Origin: Flammeovirga yaeyamensis
GTDB lineage: Bacteria; Bacteroidota; Bacteroidia; Cytophagales; Flammeovirgaceae
Length of the DNA stretch: 64,000 nt
Direction of reading: 5' to 3'
NCBI RefSeq assembly: GCF_018736045.1
Contig: NZ_CP076132.1
Coordinates: 1,349,501 to 1,413,500 of the forward strand
Shown here: one piece after another, positions 26,028-34,238 of the stretch
How positions within the stretch are numbered: position 1 is the first letter of the stretch
Layout of the letters: each line of letters opens with the position of its first letter
Made by a program: the position numbers and the translations under genes
The notes under the pieces: generated by a model
The model's input: only the letters and a program-made list of their open reading frames with translations
Databases searched by the model: none
What the model was told of the DNA's origin: nothing

Positions 26028-27464
26028 ATGATAAAATCAATTTTAAAATTCGTATTTGGCTTTTGTCTATTGTCAAACGCATCGGCTCAAAATGATAAGC
26101 CAAACATTTTATTAATTAATGTAGACGATTTGGGCTGGAGTGATGTTGGTTACCAAGGAAATGAAATTTATCAGACTCCCAATATTGATCAGTTAGCAAA
26201 AGAAAGTATATCATTTATCAACGGGTATGCAGGTGCTGCCAATTGTGCTCCATCTCGTGCTTGTTTAATCACAGGACAAACCACAACAAGACATGGAATA
26301 TCAACGGTAGGTTCATCCAATAGAGGTGCACCTTTTACTAGAAAGTTGAATGGAATACCAACCAAGACAAAGTTGAAATCGGATGCTTTAACAATGGGTT
26401 CAATTTTAAAGGAACACGGTTATCAAACCGCTATGTTTGGAAAATGGCATGTAAGTGATGATGCCCGCGATATGGGGTTTGACTATACAATTGCAGGTGG
26501 ACATAAAGGTCAACCCAAAAGTTATTTCAGTCCTTATAAAATGTTCAATATTGATGATAAAGAAGAGGGGGAATTTCTAACGGATAGATTAACGAATGAA
26601 GCAATTCACTATCTGTCGAATGTAAAAAATAAGAAACAACCTTTCTTTTTGTACTTACCATTTTTCGCTATTCATACTCCTCTGATGGGAAAACCCGAAT
26701 TAATAGAAAAATACAGAGGAAAGAAGTTTTCTGATGGACATAAAGTCAATCCTGTCTATGCAGCATTAGTGGAGAACACCGATTGGAATGTAGGAAGACT
26801 TTTAACTGCCTTAGATCAATTAGGTTTAACAGAAGATACCATAATCATTTTCACTTCAGATAATGGAGGAATATATACCTATTCTCATCAGTTACCATTA
26901 AGGGCAGGGAAGGGATCTTATTATGAAGGTGGAATAAAAGTGCCTACTCTTTTTAAATGGAAGGGACATTGGAAAGCAGGAGTTGAAGTGGATACAAGAG
27001 TAACTCATTTAGATTATCTACCGACACTTTTAGATTTGATTAACGTCGAAGCACCAGATAATTACCCTTTAGATGGGGAGTCGATAAAACCTTTAATAGA
27101 AGGGAAAAAGAAATTTGATCATGATCGAGTAATCGTTTATCATTTTCCTATTTACTTACAAGCATACACCAAAGGAGGAGACGATGCTCGTGATCCTCTA
27201 TTTAGAACTCGACCGGGGTCAGTTATCATTAAAGGAAACTGGAAACTACATTACTATTATGAAGATCAAGGAATGGAATTATACAATTTAGAAACTGATA
27301 TTTCTGAACGTAATAACTTAGTCGACAAACATCCAAAGAAAGCAAAATCAATGTATCGCTTATTGCAAGAATGGTTACAAGAACATGGAGGGGAGATTCC
27401 GGAGGAGTTGAACCCAGAGTACGATGCAGTGAGGGCGAGAGAGGAAATAGAAAAGCATTTGTAA
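26028..27464 (+). CDS. Secreted sulfatase (formylglycine type)
   Basis: This 478-residue sulfatase has a signal peptide ending NASAQ. The N-terminal metal site is NVDDLGWSDVGY, the formylglycine motif CAPSR (Cys73) lies in NCAPSRACLITG, and the later motifs are FGKWHVSDD and IFTSDNGG. The ATG at 26028 is preferred over the TTG at 26022 and is preceded by a GGAG-like string, unusual for this genome. It is cotranscribed with the preceding sulfatase. Pairing of two sulfatases suggests stepwise desulfation of one glycan. The stop TAA merges into the left end of repeat copy C. Confidence 0.93.
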   Translation: MIKSILKFVFGFCLLSNASAQNDKPNILLINVDDLGWSDVGYQGNEIYQTPNIDQLAKESISFINGYAGAANCAPSRACLITGQTTTRHGISTVGSSNRGAPFTRKLNGIPTKTKLKSDALTMGSILKEHGYQTAMFGKWHVSDDARDMGFDYTIAGGHKGQPKSYFSPYKMFNIDDKEEGEFLTDRLTNEAIHYLSNVKNKKQPFFLYLPFFAIHTPLMGKPELIEKYRGKKFSDGHKVNPVYAALVENTDWNVGRLLTALDQLGLTEDTIIIFTSDNGGIYTYSHQLPLRAGKGSYYEGGIKVPTLFKWKGHWKAGVEVDTRVTHLDYLPTLLDLINVEAPDNYPLDGESIKPLIEGKKKFDHDRVIVYHFPIYLQAYTKGGDDARDPLFRTRPGSVIIKGNWKLHYYYEDQGMELYNLETDISERNNLVDKHPKKAKSMYRLLQEWLQEHGGEIPEELNPEYDAVRAREEIEKHL

Positions 27465-27780
27465 ATTAAAAATGAAAAGTTAAAAATGAAAAACGTAGTT
27501 AGTGAAGTATGATGTAGAGGGGCATGTACGGAATAATCTTGGTAGTCAAACTGGCGCAGGTGTTAAGCGAATCGTCACCTGTGTCTATTAACTTAAGAGA
27601 TCTCCTGATCTCGTTTGATTACATTTTGTTTCAATGCTAGTGTTTGCGTAATGAGGAACGTAAATTCAGTACCTATTACCTATTAGTTAATACTTATTAC
27701 CTAACACGAGGTCAGGAGACCTCTAACGTTTTTCAGTCACCAATGACGCTTCGCTTAACATTGGCGGCAGAGCCGAGATA
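27463..27780. repeat. Long inverted-repeat element, copy C
   Basis: The left arm is TTAAAAA/TGAAAAG heptads. The core is CAGGTGTTAAGCGAATCGTCACCTG, then AAGAGATCTCCTGATCTCG, a block of ACCTATT heptads, ACGAGGTCAGGAGACCTCT, and CCAATGACGCTTCGCTTAACATTGG (split by loops). The right heptad arm is absent. Left GTTAAGCGAA and right TTCGCTTAAC pair with each other, as do the two GAT/GGT-CTC segments. Confidence 0.85.
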
Positions 27781-27819
27781 CAATAAGGTATTTACAATAA
27801 ACAAACAATTTTTTTAATT

Positions 27820-28965
27820 ATGAATAGGTATTTTTTACTGTTGTTCTTGGGCATTTTATGTTCTTGTACAACTAAAAATTCACGATATACTAATTTTCAA
27901 CCTGGTCAAATTTGGGAAGACAATAACGGTCAACACATCAATGCACATGGTGGTGGAATTTTATACCATAATGATACTTATTATTGGTATGGTGAACATA
28001 AAATTGAAGGACACAAAGGCAATACAGCACAAGTGGGAGTCCATGTGTACTCATCAAAAGATTTATACAATTGGGTAGATGAAGGGATTGCTTTAGAAGT
28101 AGATACACTTAATGTAGCATCTGACATTGCAAGGGGATGTATTATTGAACGTCCTAAAGTGATTTACAATCAGATGACGAACAAATACATTATGTGGTTC
28201 CACTTGGAATTGATAAGTCATGGTTACGATGCCGCTCGATCGGGTGTAGCGATTTCAGATTCTCCAATAGGTCCATTTACTTATTTGAAATCGATGAGAC
28301 CCAATAAAGGACATTGGCCATTAAATGTGCAAGAATTTCATAAGAAAGCAGTAGCTGATACAGTGAAGTCAGCTTATTGTGGGGGGAAAGAATGTCTGCC
28401 TAATCACCCTGACTCTTTAAACCTTTTGGGTAGAGATTTTGAAGGTGGACAAATGGCAAGAGATATGAATCTTTTTGTGGATGATGATGGAAAAGCCTAT
28501 CATTTATATTCATCAGAAGAAAATAGTACACTGCATATTGCAGAATTAAGTGAGGATTATTTGTCACATACGGGCAACTATGTGAGAGTTTTTCCAAACC
28601 GATATATGGAGGCTCCAAGCATTATGAAAACTTCTGGAGGTAAATACTATTTCATTGGATCAGATTGTACAAGTTGGAATCCAAATCCAGCTCGTTCGGC
28701 TTCTGCAGATCATATTTTTGGTCCATGGACCGAATTAGGAAATCCAGTTATCGGAACAGAAGATCAAAAAGCGACAACTTTTAAATCACAAAGCACTTAT
28801 ATCTTACCTGTTCAAGGGAAGAAAGATGCTTTCATTTTTATGGCTGATCGTTGGCAACCCAATAATGCTATTGATGGAAGATACATTTGGTTACCTATCC
28901 AATTTGATAATGATAGGATAATATTGGAATGGAAAGACCAATGGGATCTAACTGTTTATAATTAA
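27820..28965 (+). CDS. GH43-like glycoside hydrolase, lipoprotein
   Basis: This 381-residue protein has a type II signal peptide with lipobox LCSC (lipid Cys16), so it should be anchored to a membrane. The body is a five-bladed propeller of the GH43 type: INAHGGGILYHNDTYYWYGEH near the start, IERPKVIYN, ARDMNLFVDDDGKAYHLY and YMEAPSIMK. The last holds the candidate general-acid Glu. Relatives act on beta-galactans or arabinans; the exact bond is not predictable. It is followed after 17 bases by a sulfatase, a pairing that suggests breakdown of a sulfated galactan. Confidence 0.82.
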   Translation: MNRYFLLLFLGILCSCTTKNSRYTNFQPGQIWEDNNGQHINAHGGGILYHNDTYYWYGEHKIEGHKGNTAQVGVHVYSSKDLYNWVDEGIALEVDTLNVASDIARGCIIERPKVIYNQMTNKYIMWFHLELISHGYDAARSGVAISDSPIGPFTYLKSMRPNKGHWPLNVQEFHKKAVADTVKSAYCGGKECLPNHPDSLNLLGRDFEGGQMARDMNLFVDDDGKAYHLYSSEENSTLHIAELSEDYLSHTGNYVRVFPNRYMEAPSIMKTSGGKYYFIGSDCTSWNPNPARSASADHIFGPWTELGNPVIGTEDQKATTFKSQSTYILPVQGKKDAFIFMADRWQPNNAIDGRYIWLPIQFDNDRIILEWKDQWDLTVYN

Positions 28966-28982
28966 GAATGTCTAATTGATGT

Positions 28983-30473
28983 ATGAATAAAAGAATCAAA
29001 TATTTTCTGCTTGTCCTACCATTCACTTTTCTATCTTGTATTAATGGTAAAGTGACTACCAACGAACAATCTTCGGAACAGCTACCTAATATTGTTTACA
29101 TCTTATGTGATGATGCTGGTTGGGGTGATTTAAGCTGTTATGGTCAAAAGAATTTTTCAACACCTAATATTGATGCATTGGCCCAAAGAGGAATGAAATT
29201 TACTGATCATTATGCTGGAAGTAGTGTCTGTTCTCCATCAAGAGCAACATTATTTACTGGGTTGCATACTGGGCATGCCCCAATAAGAGGTAATAAAGAA
29301 GTATTTCCTGAAGGACAGCATCCTCTTCCTAAAAAAGCTTATACTATTACAAGGTTGTTGAAGGAAAAAGGATATGTAACAGGCATGTTTGGGAAATGGG
29401 GGTTGGGTTATCCTCATTCAGAAGGAGCTCCAAATACACAAGGTTTTGACGAGTTCTTTGGATACAATTGTCAGCGTTTGGCACATACTTATTTTCCAAT
29501 GTATTTAAGACATAATGGCGAAAAAGTACTACTTGATGAAAATTATAATGATGCAAAAAATGAATACGCACACTCTCTTATACATCAAAAAGCTTTAGAG
29601 TTTATTGATAAACAAAACGAAGAAACTCCTTTCTTTTTGTATTTACCTTACACAATACCACATGCAGAAATGTTAGTACCTAATGATACAATTTTTGAAA
29701 GGTTCAAACAGCAATACACAGGAACCCCTTTTCTCGACAAAAAGAACAGTGATGAAAATTGGAATCAAGAAAAACGATTTATTCATGGTGTTTATGGGGA
29801 TCAAGAATATCCAAGAGCAGCCTTTGCAACCATGATGACCTATTTGGATCGTTCTGTTGGAGATATAATGAAAAAACTGCAAGATAAAGGATTAGAAGAA
29901 AATACCATTGTGATGTTTAGTTCTGATAATGGACCTCATATTGAAGGTGGTGCTGATCCTTATTTCTTTAACTCTTTTGGACCATTTAGAGGGGTTAAAA
30001 GAGATCTATACGAAGGAGGTATTCGAGTGCCTATGATTGTAAGTTGGAAAGGAAAAATTAAAGAAGGATCAGAAACAAATCATCCATCTGCGTTTTGGGA
30101 TGTTTTACCCACTATTGCTGAATTGACAAAAGCCACAATTCCTGAAGGTCATAAAATAGATGGAATATCTTTTTTACCTACATTGTTAGGAAAGGAAAAT
30201 CAAAAAGAACACAACTATCTGTATTGGGAATTTCATGGAGCAGGAGGTAGAGTGGCAACAAGATTTGACCATTGGAAAAGCGTTCAATACCAATTGAATC
30301 AACCTAATATCTCAAAAGTAGAGTTATATGACCTGTCAAAAGACCCCAAGGAGGAAAATAATGTTGCAGACCAATATCCAGAAATCGTAGAAAAAGTAAG
30401 GGTTTTTTTTGAAAATGCTAGAACGAAGAATTCGGATTTTAAACTTCCAGGGGAAAACGTTCTTTTAAATTAA
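28983..30473 (+). CDS. Lipoprotein sulfatase (formylglycine type)
   Basis: This 496-residue sulfatase has a lipoprotein-type signal (TFLSC, lipid Cys19), Asp residues in ILCDDAGWGDL, the formylglycine motif CSPSR (Cys83-Arg87) in VCSPSRATLFTG, MFGKWGLGYP, and MFSSDNGPH. The lipidated N-terminus would hold it near the GH43 lipoprotein encoded 17 bases upstream. The mature enzyme should remove sulfate from the substrate of that hydrolase. The last codons run into repeat copy D: the TAA stop is part of the repeat's AAATTAAAAATG end. Confidence 0.93.
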   Translation: MNKRIKYFLLVLPFTFLSCINGKVTTNEQSSEQLPNIVYILCDDAGWGDLSCYGQKNFSTPNIDALAQRGMKFTDHYAGSSVCSPSRATLFTGLHTGHAPIRGNKEVFPEGQHPLPKKAYTITRLLKEKGYVTGMFGKWGLGYPHSEGAPNTQGFDEFFGYNCQRLAHTYFPMYLRHNGEKVLLDENYNDAKNEYAHSLIHQKALEFIDKQNEETPFFLYLPYTIPHAEMLVPNDTIFERFKQQYTGTPFLDKKNSDENWNQEKRFIHGVYGDQEYPRAAFATMMTYLDRSVGDIMKKLQDKGLEENTIVMFSSDNGPHIEGGADPYFFNSFGPFRGVKRDLYEGGIRVPMIVSWKGKIKEGSETNHPSAFWDVLPTIAELTKATIPEGHKIDGISFLPTLLGKENQKEHNYLYWEFHGAGGRVATRFDHWKSVQYQLNQPNISKVELYDLSKDPKEENNVADQYPEIVEKVRVFFENARTKNSDFKLPGENVLLN

Positions 30474-30827
30474 AAATGAAAAACAAGAAATGTTAGGGAT
30501 GGAAGTTAAGAGTGAAGAGTGAAAAACGAAGAGCGAAGAGCAATCAATAACTAGCGCGGGTTTCCTAACCCGTGCCCGCGTCATGAGGAGCGTAAATTCA
30601 GAATTCCTAACTCCTAACTCCTAACTCCTAGTTCCTAATAAGCCTATGAGGCACGTAAATTCAGCACCTATTAGTTATTACTTATTACCTATTAATTAAA
30701 AACGAGGTCAGGAGACCTCTCAAGTTTTTCAGTCACCAATGAGCTTCGCTTATTATTGGCACCAACAAGACGAGCGTTAACTCAACATTTCACGTTTTTC
30801 ATTTTTAACTTTTAATTTTTCATTTCA
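30470..30827. repeat. Long inverted-repeat element, copy D (expanded)
   Basis: This copy has the left heptads (GTTAAGA, GTGAAGA, GTGAAAA, ACGAAGA, GCGAAGA), a GCGGGTTTCCTAACCCG hairpin and a run of TCCTAAC heptads not seen in the other copies. ACCTATT-type heptads, ACGAGGTCAGGAGACCTCT, CCAATGAGCTTCGC..ATTGG and the right arm TTTTTCA/TTTTTAA/CTTTTAA follow. Both ends touch flanking coding sequences: the sulfatase stop at the left and the AraC gene stop at the right. Confidence 0.85.
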
Positions 30828-31800
30828 AAGCAAATTCACTCGGTGCTATCCCAAACTTCTTCTTAAATGCATAAGAAAACTTCGCAATCGACTTATATCC
30901 AAAAGTTCTGGAGATTTCTGTGACGGTTCTATTCTTAGCTGCTAGAGCGATTTTCGCTTCTTCTAATCGATAATTCTGGTGGAATTTATGGATGGATGTA
31001 CCAAATACTTTTTGGAAATCACGTCTAAGCTTTGAAACGGAGAATCCATATTTTTCAGCAATTTCTTCTAAGGAAGGAGGCATCTCGAAAGTGCTCAGAA
31101 TATCATCTTTTATTTTGAATAGTGCTTTGAGGTCTTCTTCATGTACATATTTGTTTTGAAGGACCTTTCTGCTTAGAATACGTTCGTAAAAGATGCCAAT
31201 AATCTCACTCGATTTCGCAATAATGAAAGCATTTTCTACGGGTATTAGTTTCTTTTGGTGTTTTAAATCAAATAGTTCTTTTAGTAGTAGATTGACCTCA
31301 AGCGGGGTATGATCGTAAATCATCCATGTCTTTTCTTTATTGAAAACATCTCCAAAATAGTCTAAGAAATGGGAAAAGTTATTTTCAATGATACTTTTTG
31401 ATATTCTGATGCCCAACCATTGATGCCATTGATTTTTTCGCATGATAGTTTCAAAAGTCATGGCCGTATCGAAAATTGCCATGCCCTCACTCTTTGATAC
31501 CTTATTTTCATCAAATGGAAATCCATTGACAAAATCACCCAAAAGAGAAAAACGGTAACAGAGATGTCTATCTTTTTGGTTGTTACCGTTAAAAAGGACA
31601 TTGTAATCCTCAGAAAACTTAATGGAGTTTAAGGTGATTTCAACCCCTTTTCCTAATTCAATATATCGAATTTCCGCTTTTAATAATTCATGGTTAAGGT
31701 TATAAGTTCCTTGCTTACGTTCTCCTCCAAAATTATCGATCAGCTGATCCATTAATTGGAGTATATTGCCTTCTTTAAATTCTAAACGAGGGATATTCAT
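30820..31800 (-). CDS. AraC-family transcription regulator
   Basis: This 326-residue protein has a C-terminal AraC DNA-binding domain (about 225-326) with two helix-turn-helices: MPPSLEEIAEKYGFSVSKLRRDFQKVFG and RTVTEISRTFGYKSIAKFSYAFKKKFG, ending PSEFALK. The N-terminal 200 residues are a family-specific ligand or dimer region without a recognised motif. Position between two sulfatase loci suggests it controls them in response to a sugar (inference). The stop codon TGA lies in the right end of repeat copy D. A terminator-like hairpin precedes its start by about 30 bases. Confidence 0.9.
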   Translation of the reverse strand: MNIPRLEFKEGNILQLMDQLIDNFGGERKQGTYNLNHELLKAEIRYIELGKGVEITLNSIKFSEDYNVLFNGNNQKDRHLCYRFSLLGDFVNGFPFDENKVSKSEGMAIFDTAMTFETIMRKNQWHQWLGIRISKSIIENNFSHFLDYFGDVFNKEKTWMIYDHTPLEVNLLLKELFDLKHQKKLIPVENAFIIAKSSEIIGIFYERILSRKVLQNKYVHEEDLKALFKIKDDILSTFEMPPSLEEIAEKYGFSVSKLRRDFQKVFGTSIHKFHQNYRLEEAKIALAAKNRTVTEISRTFGYKSIAKFSYAFKKKFGIAPSEFALK

Positions 31801-31826
31801 ATGATAAAAATAGGAAATGTATAACG

Positions 31827-31859
31827 AAAAAAGACTACTACCTTATAAAAAGTAGTAGT
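31827..31859 (-). terminator. Terminator of the fourth sulfatase, close to the AraC gene start
   Basis: An 8-bp stem, ACTACTAC (31834-31841) with GTAGTAGT (31852-31859), is followed on the minus strand by a T run. It lies 145 bases past the sulfatase stop and only about 30 bases before the AraC ATG, so it may also act as an attenuator of that gene. Confidence 0.7.
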
Positions 31860-32002
31860 GCTTATAAACTAATAAATGATTTGATAAGTAGGGGCATTAC
31901 AAAGTAACACCCCTAAGAAATCGATATGAATTTAATGTCATGTAATTTTGATATCAGGTTTGTAGATTCATAATAAAACAATCAATGACATTTTCTACTA
32001 AA

Positions 32003-33571
32003 TTATTTATCAAATTCTTTTTTCATCTCTTCAAGGTCAGTCATGAACTTCTTCATTCTAAACGTATCGTATCCTAAGTTCGAAACGTCTACTTGGAAGC
32101 CCATTTGGAAAGGATATCCTTCGATAGTACCTAAGAATTCTTTCACTTTAGCACCAGCAGGAACCATTACCCACATCTGATCTACTAACCAACGGAAGTA
32201 CATTTCTGATTCGAATTTAGCTGTTTCGAATGGATCCGATCTTAAGTTAGTTACTGTAGGCCATGCTGTACTCTGACGAACTGCTGTACGGAAGTTTCCT
32301 TCTAATTGAGTAAATGAAATTTTTAAATCGTCGATACGGATAGCATCGAATTTACCGTTTTGAGCAAAGTAGTAGATCTCATGACGTGGACCTTCTTCTA
32401 CTTTACCTTCAAAATAAGGCTTGAAGTTGAATCCATCAAAATGAACTCTCCACTCCTTACCATTGGCTTCGAATCCTTTTTTACCATCAGCGACGATATC
32501 ATTGTAACCTGCAGCCGCAGCTAAAGTAGGCAACCAGTCTTCGTGTGACATGATGTCGTTAATTTCTGTGCCTGGCTCGATAACACCTGGCCATCTCACT
32601 ACTTGAGGAACTCTCATACCACCTTCGTAAGTTGTACCTTTTTCACCATGGAAAGGAGAAGTACCACCATCAGGCCATGTAAATTTCTCTGCACCGTTAT
32701 CAGTTGAGTAGATTACAATTGTATTGTCGTCTACACCAAGTTCTTCCAAAAGGTCCAATAAAGTACCCACTTGCTTGTCGTGTTCAGCCATACCGTCAGG
32801 GTATAAACCTTTCCCTGTAACACCAATTGATTCTGGCTTTAAACGTGTGTGTAAGTGCATTCTTGAGGAGTTGAACCACACGAAGAAAGGCTCGTCTTTT
32901 TCAACAGCGTTTTCAATAAATTCTACAGAAGCAGCTAAGAACTCGTCGTCTACTGTTTCCATACGCTTACGAGTTAATGGACCTGTATCAGAAATACGAC
33001 CATCAGCATACGTATGAAGCACACCTCTTGGTCCCCATTTCTTTCTGAATTCAGGATCTTTTGGATATGAATCCGACTCTGGCTCTTCTTCTGCATTCAA
33101 GTGGTAAAGGTTACCAAAGAACTCGTCGAAACCATGGTTGGTAGGAAGGTGTTTGTCTTGATCACCTAAGTGATTTTTACCAAATTGACCAGTAGTATAT
33201 CCTTTTTCTTTCAAGACGTCACCAATTGTTGGTGCCCAATCAGGAATACCGTGGTCAGCACCTGGCATACCGATCGTTAAAAGACCTGTACGGAAAGGGT
33301 GTTCACCCAAAGCGAAAGCAGAACGACCAGCAGTACAAGATTGCTGTGCATAGTGGTCTGTAAAGATCGCACCTTCGTGAGCAATACGATCGATGTTTGG
33401 TGTTCTATAACCCATCATACCTCTGTTGTAGGCAGAAATGTTCCAGAATCCGATATCATCACCCCAAATCACCAAGATATTAGGCTGCTTCTTGTTTGAT
33501 TTATTTTTCTTCTGAGCAAAAGACCCAAAAGCAATGATTGTAGTAAGTATTAGTAAAGTAACTTTTTTCAT
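32003..33571 (-). CDS. Secreted sulfatase with a CTAGR formylglycine site
   Basis: This 522-residue protein has a signal peptide ending FGSFAQ and a sulfatase domain opening ILVIWGDDIGFW. The formylglycine motif is CTAGR (Cys79-Arg83), where the usual proline is alanine; CxAxR is an accepted variant in some sulfatase subfamilies. Also seen are QFGKNHLGD, IIVYSTDNGAE-type residues and HGEKGTTYEGGMRVPQVVRWPG. The extended C-terminus (WLVDQMWVMVPAG) is typical of arylsulfatase A-like family members acting on small or terminal substrates. It is a separate transcription unit from the plus-strand sulfatases, upstream of the AraC gene. Confidence 0.92.
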   Translation of the reverse strand: MKKVTLLILTTIIAFGSFAQKKNKSNKKQPNILVIWGDDIGFWNISAYNRGMMGYRTPNIDRIAHEGAIFTDHYAQQSCTAGRSAFALGEHPFRTGLLTIGMPGADHGIPDWAPTIGDVLKEKGYTTGQFGKNHLGDQDKHLPTNHGFDEFFGNLYHLNAEEEPESDSYPKDPEFRKKWGPRGVLHTYADGRISDTGPLTRKRMETVDDEFLAASVEFIENAVEKDEPFFVWFNSSRMHLHTRLKPESIGVTGKGLYPDGMAEHDKQVGTLLDLLEELGVDDNTIVIYSTDNGAEKFTWPDGGTSPFHGEKGTTYEGGMRVPQVVRWPGVIEPGTEINDIMSHEDWLPTLAAAAGYNDIVADGKKGFEANGKEWRVHFDGFNFKPYFEGKVEEGPRHEIYYFAQNGKFDAIRIDDLKISFTQLEGNFRTAVRQSTAWPTVTNLRSDPFETAKFESEMYFRWLVDQMWVMVPAGAKVKEFLGTIEGYPFQMGFQVDVSNLGYDTFRMKKFMTDLEEMKKEFDK

Positions 33572-33687
33572 TTGATCTACTGTTTGTAAACTAAATACTT
33601 CAGAGTTTCTGATAGTATAGAAGTTTAAAACGAAGATCTAGAAGGTGTGATTTTACTTTTGTGTTCAGAGGTTTTACCAAGACGTTC

Positions 33688-33724
33688 AAAAAGAAAAGCC
33701 TTCTGATTTTGTATCAGAAGGCTT
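33688..33724 (-). terminator. Terminator of the SDR/MBL/DoxX operon
   Basis: The 12-bp perfect stem AAGCCTTCTGAT (33696-33707) with ATCAGAAGGCTT (33713-33724) is followed on the minus strand by a TTTTCTTTTT tail. It lies 20 bases after the DoxX stop codon. Confidence 0.9.
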
Positions 33725-33743
33725 ATAAATTTGATGAATTTAA

Positions 33744-34145
33744 TTAAGCAGCCATCAAATATTTATTGATATAAGGGTATTTCTCCCTTTCCATAACGAA
33801 AACTGTAAACGCTAAAACTTCCGTTAGAACAGCTAAGTAGAAAAGACTTCCACCATCGCCATTCACTTCTATTCCTAAGATGGTTAAGTGCATCATAATT
33901 GCACCTCCAATAATACCTAAAGTTAGGACAATTCCCATCCAAGACGTTCTGGGGATTAAAATTAATATACTTGCGACTAATTCCAATATTCCAATTCCCA
34001 CTCTACCAAAAGGTTCCATACCTACCTGAGTAAAAATGTAAACACTATCTGGATGAGCGGTAAACTTAAATCTTAATGTTTGAACTAATATAATGGCTAT
34101 TGTAATCTTAAGTACTAAGACGATAATCTTCTTTAATTTTTCCAT
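33744..34145 (-). CDS. DoxX-like small membrane protein
   Basis: This 133-residue protein has four hydrophobic segments (about 8-25, 48-65, 70-90, 100-118) and the DoxX pattern of a conserved FGRVGIGILELVASILILIP segment. DoxX proteins are inner-membrane quinone-related subunits whose exact role is often unknown. It is the last gene of a minus-strand operon with an SDR and a metallo-hydrolase, and its stop is followed by a strong terminator. The neighbours point to small-molecule oxidation or detoxification (inference). Confidence 0.75.
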   Translation of the reverse strand: MEKLKKIIVLVLKITIAIILVQTLRFKFTAHPDSVYIFTQVGMEPFGRVGIGILELVASILILIPRTSWMGIVLTLGIIGGAIMMHLTILGIEVNGDGGSLFYLAVLTEVLAFTVFVMEREKYPYINKYLMAA

Positions 34146-34238
34146 AGTATTTTAAATTTGGGTTTCTTTTAATATACTACAAATATCCCAAAAGAAGTGT
34201 TTACCAACTGTGAACTGCATCACAATTACCATAAAATA

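Noticed and set aside
22366-30827. CRISPR array or insertion sequence explanation for the intergenic repeats
   Set aside because: Copies are single, about 320 bases long and lack regular repeat-spacer structure, a transposase frame or target duplications that could be recognised.
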